Part shown: in pieces, positions 18,301-25,530 of the stretch
How positions within the stretch are numbered: the stretch's first letter is position 1
Layout of the letters: each line of letters begins with the position of its first letter
Source: CAZTLE01 sp964614415
GTDB taxonomy: Bacteria; Bacteroidota; Bacteroidia; Flavobacteriales; Flavobacteriaceae
Direction of reading: 5' to 3'
Length of the DNA: 29,489 nt
Assembly: GCA_964614415.1 (NCBI GenBank)
Contig: CAZTLE010000023.1
Span: forward strand, 1-29,489
Notes under the pieces: model-generated
What the model saw: the letters and a program-made list of their open reading frames with translations, nothing else
What the model was told of the DNA's origin: nothing
Databases searched by the model: none
Position numbers and translations under genes: made by a program

Positions 18301-18437
18301 CCATTGATCATTAACTCTTGTCCGTCTACCATCAACCGGCTACCGTCTGTTGAGTTGACGACACTCACTTTGTTCCCCTGGGCAAGTAAGGATGTCGTTA
18401 AAAGCAGAAAGAAGAGTCGTAATAAATACTGTTTCAT
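15318..18437 (-). CDS. Clan GH-A glycosidase fused to probable outer-membrane beta-barrel
   Basis: This is the first gene of the operon, 1039 aa. The start at 18437 gives a clean signal peptide (MKQYLLRLFFLLLTTSLLAQ); an in-frame start 30 bp upstream would bury it. Residues about 21-400 form a TIM-barrel glycosidase. E171 in FLLGNENNYG is the likely acid/base and E272 in ILFTEFGSDAF the likely nucleophile, a pattern like GH2-type and GH72-type clan GH-A enzymes; the family is unassigned. A helical Ser/Gly linker covers about 400-475. Residues about 475-1039 consist of alternating polar/hydrophobic strands with aromatic girdles and short turns (KKLKFMTEVKIDDWG, NTRLGIRYIWRSL, final strand EWEIRTYIHINIGK), typical of an outer-membrane barrel of perhaps 16-20 strands. 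No TonB plug or TonB box was seen. I infer a surface or periplasmic-face enzyme carrying its own pore. The barrel is judged by pattern, not by search. Confidence 0.75.
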   Translation of the reverse strand: MKQYLLRLFFLLLTTSLLAQGNKVSVVNSTDGSRLMVDGQELMINGMNWDYVPIGTTIASTSYQFWNQSDDIIKAALDAEMALLKNMGVNVIRQYVGVQPKWITYIYENYGIYTMINHAFGRYGLTINGAWVPITDYADPATKELLLSEVTDFANMYKDTPGVLMFLLGNENNYGLFWDGAETEDIPEEDSRTKPRARAMYKLFNEATVLMKQIVTDQPIAICNGDLLFLDIIVEECPDIDIYGTNMYRGVSFGDAFERVKNEYGKPILFTEFGSDAFNAIQNQEDQQAQAYYMVGNWEEIYANAAGLGKSGNSIGGFTFQFSDGWWKFGQTKNLDIHDNNASWPNGGYEFDFVEGENNMNEEWFGICAKGPTNEQGLYTLYPRAAYYALKEAHQFDPYGSGATAASLESYFDNIQIIDAVLRARGDKAASGSGTGGSKIRISQLRAEFTTFNTGGKRITTPESPDPNDPTTFPNQLGFDNMESYFVGIEGNPSPGLRANVVANILGNVAGNPINEIFYENRGRPYNVDTDQGNILVSDNNRIQIYQADMNWNNKYANITGFFRTGHYHWGYEGDFFGLYPEANYGPNLDIYNGRAPFGFEFEGKKEFKGLKVAFGPELWWGANPAVLVKYTREIGGFNVTGVFHEDIADPGAAVTSIAIPQPRTRRATLYATRKFGKFDVEVGGIWAGQPLNDREYQVVRTDANGNQNVLVNRVSSEDNWGGKVKIKYTGGKFNWYAQGAAQGLVANGGADYTRTFTGWRLKDSGSGNQYNFLTGFTYTIGDLQIAPNFLWQEPIVDPIPLGAPAPARARNILADPFVVRSNRKTTAGEILLTYDPTPASWFYEWDNDRAEDAKFAASLGFVYRSLPTTQDAAIGFFAGNRTPTAFDAAPPAQDLWEFNGRIVSKLTPEFGLISNFYGGNGQANGPDDRVIYRYGGDIRVIYKKLKFMTEVKIDDWGPFDYHRDFNLTFPFQFMADVSTTVGKPDWFILPNTRLGIRYIWRSLDNFSPRFQFQDPIDQGFPNGNEWEIRTYIHINIGK

Positions 18438-18928
18438 AAAATTAACTTTTAGTGCGTAATGTTGCATCCGTCGTACATAAGTGTATTATGACTGTATACT
18501 TTGGTCAAGGATTAAAAGTATCATATTAATTGCGCAATCGCGTTGATTTTATGTTCATAAAAACTATACATTCATGATATTTTTGCCCTATTTGTTGGGG
18601 ATTTGGCGGTTTTAGCCCATGAATATTATGAATTTAACTATTCGGGGTGATGCTCATAAGAAATTGGTAAAAGCAACAATTGTTGTGTTAATATTATGTT
18701 AATGTTGTATAAATGTTGTGGTGAATAAATTTCAAATCTGCCGTTTTTTCAGCTTTTTTGCATAGTGAGTTATCCAAGTGATACTTAGGGACTTAAAATT
18801 AAGGTCTCAACTTCATTTGATCGAGGGCCGGAAAGTACAGATCATTCTGCACGCCACCGGATGAATGCGACAAGAATTGCCGAGATAGCTAAGCTGATTA
18901 AAGAAATATTAACCTAAACAAAATCATT
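18438..18928. promoter_or_regulatory. Divergent regulatory region of the glucan locus
   Basis: This 491-bp gene-free, AT-rich region lies between the start of the minus-strand glucan operon and the plus-strand secreted CBM gene. No ORF of note was seen. It holds two perfect palindromes, ATTGCGCAAT (18529-18538) and CAACAATTGTTG (18674-18685). Bacteroidota promoters have TTG near -33 and TAnnTTTG near -7. On the plus strand TTG at 18680 with TAATGTTG at 18700 is a one-mismatch candidate with a 17-bp spacer. On the minus strand TACTTTTA (about 18512-18519, read on the minus strand) is one mismatch from consensus. Both genes should be inducible by the same substrate (inference). The regulator at 848 is the obvious candidate. 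Confidence 0.55.
18674..18685. promoter_or_regulatory. 12-bp perfect palindrome, candidate operator
   Basis: CAACAATTGTTG is a perfect 12-bp palindrome. It lies about 243 bp before the plus-strand start and 237 bp before the minus-strand start, close to the middle of the divergent region. It overlaps the proposed TTG of the plus-strand promoter. A dimeric HTH regulator could use such a site. In AT-rich DNA a 12-bp palindrome can also arise by chance, so the call is tentative. Confidence 0.3.
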
Positions 18929-20206
18929 ATGAGAAAATTTACTCTATTAATTATGATGGTCTTCGTTGGATTCGCCGTTCAGGGACAGAATCTGTTAAGC
19001 AACGGAGATTTTGAAGGAGGAAACGTAGATTGGATTGGAAATGCCTTTAACATTCAATGTGATGGAGGTAACTGTTTCAACTTTGCCGATGTGCAAACCG
19101 CAGGAAATTCATTTGACGTTAACCTGAGCCAGGTTGTTGACATTACACAAGGAGAGACATACACCTTGACATTCGACGCCTCTACAGATGCCGGTACGGG
19201 ATCACGAACTATGGTTGTTGGAATCGGATTGAACGAAGCACCGTGGACCGCTGACACTGAAGTGGCTACAATTACCTCAACGACACAAACTTTCGAATAC
19301 ACATTTACCGCTTCTTTCGGATTGGCAAACAGCCGTGTATTGTTCGACATGGGAGCCGAAGTAGGAATAGTAGTTTTAGATAATGTATCACTTGTCGTTG
19401 GTGGCGGTGGAGGAGGAAACATCCCTACAGACCCAGCTCCAACCCCACCTAACAGAGAGCCCGATTCTGTTTTCTCTATTTACAGTGATGCATACACCGA
19501 TCAGCCAAACGTAGTATTCGGAGCTTTCGCCGTTGGAACACAAGACATCACCGAATTGGACATCGCCGGTGACAACTTCCAGCAAATTGTATTCACACAA
19601 CCGGATCCTTCTTTCCTTCTAGTAGATTGGGGTACTATTGTTGACAATAGTGATTTGACTCATTTCCACATGGATTACTGGACAGACACTCCTTTATCAA
19701 CAGGTTTGATCGCTAACCCAAAATGGTCGAATCACGTAGGTGATGCAGGAGAAACTTCTGCTTTCGAGCTTACCAATCCTGTGACTACTTTTGGAGAGTG
19801 GGTTTCCATTGATATTCCAATCGCCGATTTTGATGCCGGTGATCCAACGCAACAAAGAGATGCACTACGTCAGTTTGTACTTACAGTAGTAGGAGCAGAT
19901 GCCGGTTCAAGAACTGTGTTTATCGACAACATCTACTTGCACGATGACACAACGCTAAATGTTGAAGAATTCGACGCTGGCAGCATCAACACCTATCCAA
20001 ACCCTGTAGTTTCCGACTGGACACTGCAGTCACTGGACCCAATTACTGAAATTACCGTATTCGACATTCTTGGTAAAGCTGTTATGACTCTGCAGCCAAA
20101 CCAAACAAATTACACCGTTAACATGGCCGGGTTGCAAAGTGGTATCTACATTGCAAAGGTATCTACCAATCTCGGAGTTAAAACCGTGAAACTGGTGAAG
20201 CGATAA
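18929..20206 (+). CDS. Secreted T9SS glycan-binding protein with CBM4/9-like module
   Basis: This 425-aa protein has a signal peptide (MRKFTLLIMMVFVGFAVQGQ) and no lipobox. Residues 20-158 are a CBM4/9-like beta-sandwich (NLLSNGDFEGG... VLDNVSL). A glycine/proline linker (VVGGGGGGNIPTDPAPTPP) is followed by a second beta-sandwich at about 178-340 (begins DSVFSIYSDAYTD, ends FIDNIYLHDD), of a kind often attached to flavobacterial glucanases. Residues about 350-425 are a type A T9SS sorting domain (NTYPNPVVSDWTL... GIYIAKVSTNLGVKTVKLVKR). No catalytic domain is present. It is probably exported by type IX secretion and either surface-attached or released to bind beta-glucan. The gene is divergent from the operon that carries the sister CBM. 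A good terminator follows, so it is probably monocistronic. Confidence 0.88.
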   Translation: MRKFTLLIMMVFVGFAVQGQNLLSNGDFEGGNVDWIGNAFNIQCDGGNCFNFADVQTAGNSFDVNLSQVVDITQGETYTLTFDASTDAGTGSRTMVVGIGLNEAPWTADTEVATITSTTQTFEYTFTASFGLANSRVLFDMGAEVGIVVLDNVSLVVGGGGGGNIPTDPAPTPPNREPDSVFSIYSDAYTDQPNVVFGAFAVGTQDITELDIAGDNFQQIVFTQPDPSFLLVDWGTIVDNSDLTHFHMDYWTDTPLSTGLIANPKWSNHVGDAGETSAFELTNPVTTFGEWVSIDIPIADFDAGDPTQQRDALRQFVLTVVGADAGSRTVFIDNIYLHDDTTLNVEEFDAGSINTYPNPVVSDWTLQSLDPITEITVFDILGKAVMTLQPNQTNYTVNMAGLQSGIYIAKVSTNLGVKTVKLVKR

Positions 20207-20241
20207 TCATATCGATAGTTGTAGTTTAATTATGAATACCT

Positions 20242-20276
20242 AGAGCCCGCGTTTGGTCATCCAAATTGCGGGCTCT
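20242..20276 (+). terminator. Intrinsic-type terminator hairpin after the T9SS gene
   Basis: AGAGCCCGC (20242-20250) and GCGGGCTCT (20268-20276) form a perfect 9-bp stem. Inside it TTTGG and CCAAA (20252-20256 and 20261-20265) can extend the helix over a TCAT loop. The following tract is only moderately T-rich. It lies 36 bp past the stop of the CBM protein and separates it from the symporter gene. Confidence 0.75.
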
Positions 20277-20403
20277 TGCTTCATGCGGCAATTTGTATTA
20301 TTTTGCTGATCCATTCGGGCATTCTCTTCCTTCAAATTGTGCTTTAATGGACCATGTCCTATGAATCACATTTTTTACACAACCAACTTTTAAACCCATT
20401 AGT

Positions 20404-21981
20404 ATGGCCATTCTTTCCTTTGTTCTGTTTACACTATTAGTAGCCGTTGTAGCCTGGTGGGCCACACGAAAAACTGATGAAACTACCTCGGACGGTTACT
20501 TCCTTGCCGGACGTAGTCTCACGGCAGGTGTTATTGCCGCTTCTCTGCTTTTGACAAATTTGTCTACAGAACAAATCGTAGGATTGAACGGATCGGCCTA
20601 TTCCGAAGGAATCCTGGTCATGGCCTGGGAAACCCTCGCTGCCATTGCCATGGTTGTCACGGCTGTATTCCTGTTACCCCGTTATTTAAAAAGCGGTTTA
20701 ACCACCATCCCCCAGTTTCTGGAGAAGCGATACGATAAAGGGACCAAAGGACTTACCTCCGGGTTATTCCTGACCGGATATGCTGTTATTTTACTTCCAA
20801 TAATCCTGTACTCGGGAGCATTGGCCATCAGTACGATGTTCGATCTTCCAGGCAAGCTCGGCGTTTCCCTTTGGCAGTCCATTTGGATCTGTGTTTGGGG
20901 AATTGGAATCATTGGAGCCATCTATGCCGTTTTCGGAGGATTAAAGGCAGTAGCCGTATCAGACACCGTAAATGCCATTGGATTATTGATAGGAGGTCTT
21001 TTAATACCTGTTTTCGGTCTTATGGCCATTGGGGATGGCAGTGTTATGGAGGGGATTTCCACCTTGACCGAAAATCATCCTGATAAGTTTGTTGCCAAGG
21101 GGGGCGCTGATTCGTCCATCCCATTTGCCACCATCTTTACCGGTATGATGTTGGTACAGTTGTTCTACTGGGGTACAAATCAACAGATAATTCAAAGAGC
21201 CCTGGGTGCGAAAAGCTTGAAAGAAGGTCAAAAAGGACTAATGCTCGCCGCCTTCATTAAGATACTCGGTCCCATCATTGTGGTGTTGCCTGGTATCATC
21301 GCGTATCAAATGTTCAGCGGAGGGCTTGAAAAAGCAGATCAGGCATATCCTATGCTCGTGAATGAGGTACTTCCGGATTACCTTCTTGGTTTCTTCGTTG
21401 CGGTGATGTTCGGTGCTATTTTAAGTTCTTTCAATAGCGTGCTGAACAGTTCGGTAACGCTTTACGGCGTGGACATCTACAAGCAATACTTCAATAAGGA
21501 GGCTGATGAGAAGAAAACAGTACGAAAAGGGAAGCAATTCGGAATCATACTCGCGCTGGCGTCCATGTTTATTGCCCCGTTCATCTATTATGCTTCAGAA
21601 GGGATTTTCGGATATCTACAGGAGGTAAATGGAATATACAGCATTCCTATTCTAACGATCATCGTCGTGGGCTTCCTCACAAAGCGCGTTCCTGCCATTG
21701 CCGCCAAGATCGCCCTGGTAACCGGCTCGGTATTGTATATTATTAGCCAGTTTTTCCTCGCGCCGAAATTCGAGGATTACCCACACTTCCTGCATGTTAT
21801 GGCCATCCTGTTCCTATTTAATGTTGCGTTAATGTTGGTAATAGGTGCTTTCCGTCCAAGAGATACGCCTTACGTTCAGGAATACACAAAGCAAGTGGAC
21901 ATTGTTCCCTGGAAACCTGTGAAGATCGTGGGTGCAATTGTAGTGGTCATTGTTGTAAGCACCTACATCATTTTCCAATAA
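20404..21981 (+). CDS. SSS/SLC5 family sodium:solute (probable sugar) symporter
   Basis: This 525-aa inner-membrane carrier has about 14 hydrophobic helices. Family features are SDGYFLAGRSLTAGVIAASLLLTNLS near residues 30-55, the VFGGLKAVAVSDTVNA segment near 178-193 and FNSVLNSSVTLYGVDIYKQY near 344-363. These match the glucose/galactose-type branch of the sodium:solute symporters. It follows the secreted CBM gene on the same strand, though a terminator separates them. It is a plausible glucose (or myo-inositol-like polyol) importer that complements the oligosaccharide-type MFS carrier of the operon. The substrate is inferred from context. Confidence 0.88.
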   Translation: MAILSFVLFTLLVAVVAWWATRKTDETTSDGYFLAGRSLTAGVIAASLLLTNLSTEQIVGLNGSAYSEGILVMAWETLAAIAMVVTAVFLLPRYLKSGLTTIPQFLEKRYDKGTKGLTSGLFLTGYAVILLPIILYSGALAISTMFDLPGKLGVSLWQSIWICVWGIGIIGAIYAVFGGLKAVAVSDTVNAIGLLIGGLLIPVFGLMAIGDGSVMEGISTLTENHPDKFVAKGGADSSIPFATIFTGMMLVQLFYWGTNQQIIQRALGAKSLKEGQKGLMLAAFIKILGPIIVVLPGIIAYQMFSGGLEKADQAYPMLVNEVLPDYLLGFFVAVMFGAILSSFNSVLNSSVTLYGVDIYKQYFNKEADEKKTVRKGKQFGIILALASMFIAPFIYYASEGIFGYLQEVNGIYSIPILTIIVVGFLTKRVPAIAAKIALVTGSVLYIISQFFLAPKFEDYPHFLHVMAILFLFNVALMLVIGAFRPRDTPYVQEYTKQVDIVPWKPVKIVGAIVVVIVVSTYIIFQ

Positions 21982-22081
21982 GAAGAACCTCAATTTTTTG
22001 TAATCCAAACATTTAAGGGTTTTTACGTATTCCCCCTTTGTTCTTCAGGCGCTATCTTTAAAAGTTCCAAGACAGGCGCTT

Positions 22082-23641
22082 ATGGAACGTCATATTCCGA
22101 AAAAATCCGGGGATCCGGTAACTCGCGAAACCCATACCAATGAATCTGTTTCCGGTCCTGCCCAATTTTCCTTTACAAATACTCGCAAAGGAGCCGTTCT
22201 GCAGCGCAAGTATCAGCAATTGGCCAACAATAGCCGGCGCGTACAGGAATCTGCCCGATTTCAGCAGTCACAGCCAGACTTCTCTACACCAAAACAACTA
22301 AAAACGCCCCCCGAGGTGGATTTTTCGACCTATGAATCAACATCATCCGCAACCGGTGTGGCCCAAATGAAATGGATCGATGACGACGGCCCCGAACTAA
22401 GGTGGGACCAGGTTATTGATGGTGTTCAGTGGTTTTATAATAAAGGATCAGGGAAAATGTACTATACCGTAGTTTCTGAAAAAGACATTAAACTTGGCGA
22501 TAAAGAAGCCTACCTGGTCAATCAGGACAAGCCAAAGGCCTATGGCTATTGGAAAGACAACAGTGTTTTGGACCTGGATGTCATGGAACACCTTGACCCA
22601 AGTGTCATTCCCGCCAGCGAGGCCGTTCCGCATGCTTTGGAACCAACCACCGGAATGGAAGCACAAGACAAGGGCGAATACCTGGGGGATGTTAAGGCCG
22701 TAGAAACCGGTTGGGGCGGCGGCGATCCGAATGAAAGAGCTGCAGCAATTATCTCTTCGGTGAACAAAAACCTCACTCGCACCGGAGCGCCTCCGGTCAC
22801 TTTTACCCTGGTTGAGCGGGATGCCGATTCCTACGGACAGTTTTGTGATTCTACCTGGAACATCGAATTGAATTCAAAGTTCTTTACTCCGTCGATCGCT
22901 AAAACCGATGACATGGCGCAAATAGCCGATACGGTATTCCACGAAGCGAGACACGCAGAGCAGTTCTATCGCGTCGCGCGGTTACTGGCAGGACTGGGGT
23001 TTCAAAAGCAAGGCATTCAACACAAGATGACCATGGACGGTAAGCCCGTTAATGCCCACATGATAACGATAGCCCTACAACATCCTATGCATGTGCACCC
23101 GGATGGCCTAAGTACCGAAGTTCTTGAAACACTTCATTGGTATCAGAGCTTGTACGGGGGTAAATCATTGGAACGAATTCATACCATTCGGACGATGAAG
23201 GAGGCCAAATTGGCATGGTACAAACTCTTCGGGCAATTTCAAGCTTTGAAGTCAGAAGCCATGGGGCTCAAATTTGACATTGAAAATATTCCCTTTGAAA
23301 GAGAGGAGGAACAAAGACCTGTTATAGAAAAACTGCGCCCTATCATGCGCAAATTGCAAGAGTTGGGAGACGTGGATACCCAGGAAACTCAGACTCTTGG
23401 CCAACAAAAAGCCGTGCTTGAAGGTGAATTCAAGCTGATAAGCCAAAAATTCAGGGAACTATTCGAGCGCCTAAAGGAGCAAAGAGCAGAAATAATTGAA
23501 AGGCAAAAAACCATTATTGCTCAATCGGAAGAAGCCATGAAAGTATTTGAGCACTGGCAGGAATTATATAAACAATTACCCGAAGAACTGGATGCCTGGC
23601 GCATAGGTGGAAGTATTCAGGACGCCTACAGACTTCTGTAA
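22082..23641 (+). CDS. Putative eCIS-type cargo protein with HExxH zincin motif
   Basis: This 519-aa protein has no signal peptide or membrane helix. Residues 1-95 are polar and disordered-looking and contain RKGAVLQRKYQQLANNSRRV (35-54). This resembles the 'LQ..ANNS..V' segment common in cargo and DUF4157-type proteins of extracellular contractile injection systems in Bacteroidota. The middle domain has a zinc-peptidase-like HEARH (H287, E288, H291) in DTVFHEARHAEQFYRVARLL. The third ligand is not obvious. Residues about 385-500 are a long Glu/Lys/Gln-rich coiled coil. It stands alone, with no contractile-tail genes or immunity gene in view. I propose an injected metallopeptidase-like effector. 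A protein-protein scaffold or inactive zincin is possible. The ATG at 22082 lacks a strong ribosome binding site. Confidence 0.65.
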   Translation: MERHIPKKSGDPVTRETHTNESVSGPAQFSFTNTRKGAVLQRKYQQLANNSRRVQESARFQQSQPDFSTPKQLKTPPEVDFSTYESTSSATGVAQMKWIDDDGPELRWDQVIDGVQWFYNKGSGKMYYTVVSEKDIKLGDKEAYLVNQDKPKAYGYWKDNSVLDLDVMEHLDPSVIPASEAVPHALEPTTGMEAQDKGEYLGDVKAVETGWGGGDPNERAAAIISSVNKNLTRTGAPPVTFTLVERDADSYGQFCDSTWNIELNSKFFTPSIAKTDDMAQIADTVFHEARHAEQFYRVARLLAGLGFQKQGIQHKMTMDGKPVNAHMITIALQHPMHVHPDGLSTEVLETLHWYQSLYGGKSLERIHTIRTMKEAKLAWYKLFGQFQALKSEAMGLKFDIENIPFEREEEQRPVIEKLRPIMRKLQELGDVDTQETQTLGQQKAVLEGEFKLISQKFRELFERLKEQRAEIIERQKTIIAQSEEAMKVFEHWQELYKQLPEELDAWRIGGSIQDAYRLL

Positions 23642-23643
23642 GT

Positions 23644-24330
23644 TCATTCCTTCTCCGGCTCCAGTAGCGACAATGTTCCGTAATTGTTCATTTGGGCAAT
23701 GATCCAGTTCTTTCGCCTTTCCACATACGAACTTCTGGGATGCGCTTCGTATTTCCTGGGGTTCGGAAGAATAGCTGCGATCGCAGCGGCTTCATAGTGG
23801 TTGAGTTCGTCCGCCGACTTGTTGAACCAGTAGTTGGAAGCGGCCTCCGCACCAAAGACGCCATCCCCCATTTCAATACTATTCAGATAAATCTCCAGAA
23901 TGCGTTCTTTGCTCCAAAAAGTCTCGATGAGCAGTGTAAACCAGGACTCCAGTCCTTTTCTGAACCAGCTTCGTTTGGGCCACAGAAATACATTCTTGGC
24001 TGTTTGTTGCGAAATGGTACTTCCGCCCCGCAACGACTTTCCCGTTTGGTTTGAGTGATAGGCCTTCTTGATAGCTTCAACATCGAACCCATTATGTTCT
24101 ACAAAAAGCTGGTCTTCGGCACAGATAACTGCCAATTGAAGGGAGGGCGAGATCTCGTCCAGGGATTTCCATTCATGGCGCAATTCGAAGGCGTCGCCTC
24201 CTTTTACGGATCGAATCCCCATAAGCGGGGTATACGGAACCGGTAATACGGTGTACACTAATACCCAGAGCACACTCAACACTACAAACCAAAGAATGCT
24301 TTTTAAGAGGAATCGGAAGAATCGTTTCAT
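23644..24330 (-). CDS. mtgA: Monofunctional peptidoglycan glycosyltransferase
   Basis: This 228-aa GT51 enzyme polymerises lipid II glycan strands at the inner membrane. An N-terminal membrane anchor covers about 9-30. The catalytic Glu is E72 in AEDQLFVEHNGFD; the family's EDxxFxxHxG motif is intact. GGSTISQQTAKN (102-113) and ERILEIYLNSIEMGDGVFGAEAAS are further GT51 motifs. There is no transpeptidase domain, and the length is normal for MtgA. The ATG follows the stop of the oxidoreductase gene after one base. Its tail converges on the eCIS-like gene with a 2-bp gap. Confidence 0.93.
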   Translation of the reverse strand: MKRFFRFLLKSILWFVVLSVLWVLVYTVLPVPYTPLMGIRSVKGGDAFELRHEWKSLDEISPSLQLAVICAEDQLFVEHNGFDVEAIKKAYHSNQTGKSLRGGSTISQQTAKNVFLWPKRSWFRKGLESWFTLLIETFWSKERILEIYLNSIEMGDGVFGAEAASNYWFNKSADELNHYEAAAIAAILPNPRKYEAHPRSSYVERRKNWIIAQMNNYGTLSLLEPEKE

Positions 24331-24331
24331 G

Positions 24332-25447
24332 TCACACCAGATCAGCTAGTTGTCTGCCGATGGAACTACCAATGGCGACGCCCATTCCGCCCAGTCGTAT
24401 TCCGCAAAATACGCGATCGGATACCTGCCTGACAATAGGCTTTTTTTGAGGCCCCACACCCATGATACCGCTCCAGCGGCTTTCTATTTCAAACGCTGTA
24501 TCCGGTAAAATTGTTGTGCGTAATAATTCTTCCAGTGTATTCTGCACCAGAGGAGTAAGTCCGGTCTCGGTAGTTTCTTCTGTCTTGAAATCCAGGTTAC
24601 GCCCACCGCCAAACAGGACCCGCGAACCAACATTCCGGAAATAGTAGAACCCTTTCTCCAAATGGAACGTCCCCTCAAAGGGTAATTTGTGAAGCGGTTT
24701 CGTAATAAGCACCTGGGCTCTTGCAGGAGCCACCTCTTCAGATACCAACTCCCTGCCGAAGCCATTGGTCGCTATTAGGAGGTTCCTGACGTTGGTATCA
24801 ACGAGGTTGTTTACCTGAATTGCTACTCCGGAACTTGTTTCAGAATAAGAAGTGATCTCTGCGGAATTCAATACCAGGATATCTGCTTCCGAGGCCTTCG
24901 AAAGCAAGCCCTTCATCATCGCCCCCGTATTGATCTGGCCTTCAAAGGTATTGTACACCAGTTGTTTCTGAATATTCAGAAATCCGAATGGATTTTCTTT
25001 TGCTGAAAATACATCCGAAGCAAAAACTTCCCGTAGCAGGTCGTTCACTTCGTTTATCCGGGAAAGGCAGGTCTCATACAGTTCAGCATCTTCCGTCCTG
25101 AACAACTCATAGCCTCCATATTCCCGGTACTCCATGGCCGCATCTCCAACCGTTTTCCGAAGCAATTCCAGCCCCGAAACCCTGTCTTTCACCAGCTGCA
25201 ACACCTCCGCCTCCGAATGGGTCTTTAAGTCGTCCAGAATCTCCGAAATACTACCAAAACAGGCAAACCCCGCATTCTTGGTGCTGGCGCCACTGGGCAG
25301 CATCCCTTTTTCAAAAACGACAATCTTCGCCCGTGGGTGTTTCTCACGCAATTCCAGGGCGCAGGAAAGTCCGACAATACCACTGCCTACAATCGCATAG
25401 TCGATATCTTTTAACCAGGTTGTATGTTCCCAATAGGACAGGTGCAT
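24332..25447 (-). CDS. FAD-dependent oxidoreductase, DAO family
   Basis: This protein of about 371 aa is a D-amino-acid-oxidase-type flavoenzyme. It has an N-terminal dinucleotide-binding motif (DYAIVGSGIVGLSCALELREKHP), then GASTKNAGFACFGS, and a C-terminal FAD-contact segment (RVFCGIRLGGMGVAIGSSIG). The start at 25447 is preferred. An in-frame start 60 bp upstream would lie inside the hairpin that ends the accBC transcript and would add a hydrophobic stretch before the Rossmann motif. The substrate is unknown; relatives oxidise amino acids or glycine. It is tightly linked to mtgA. Confidence 0.85.
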   Translation of the reverse strand: MHLSYWEHTTWLKDIDYAIVGSGIVGLSCALELREKHPRAKIVVFEKGMLPSGASTKNAGFACFGSISEILDDLKTHSEAEVLQLVKDRVSGLELLRKTVGDAAMEYREYGGYELFRTEDAELYETCLSRINEVNDLLREVFASDVFSAKENPFGFLNIQKQLVYNTFEGQINTGAMMKGLLSKASEADILVLNSAEITSYSETSSGVAIQVNNLVDTNVRNLLIATNGFGRELVSEEVAPARAQVLITKPLHKLPFEGTFHLEKGFYYFRNVGSRVLFGGGRNLDFKTEETTETGLTPLVQNTLEELLRTTILPDTAFEIESRWSGIMGVGPQKKPIVRQVSDRVFCGIRLGGMGVAIGSSIGRQLADLV

Positions 25448-25478
25448 CTCCAAAAGGTGAGAAACGAATGTAACTAAT

Positions 25479-25508
25479 AATGCCGAATATCTTTCGACAT
25501 TCGGCATT
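25479..25508 (-). terminator. Hairpin downstream of accC
   Basis: A perfect 10-bp inverted repeat is formed by AATGCCGAAT (25479-25488) and ATTCGGCATT (25499-25508), with a 10-nt loop. It begins 23 bp after the accC stop on the minus strand. The following sequence is AT-rich, but there is no long T run, so it may be a leaky terminator or a processing site before the oxidoreductase gene. Confidence 0.6.
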
Positions 25509-25530
25509 CATAATTCAATATCACGGTTGA

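Noticed and set aside
18929..20206. CRISPR or tandem repeat from the glycine-rich stretches
   Set aside because: The polyglycine codons are short protein linkers, not repeated units with spacers.
25448..25507. Upstream start of the FAD oxidoreductase
   Set aside because: It lies within the hairpin after accC and adds residues not expected before the Rossmann motif.
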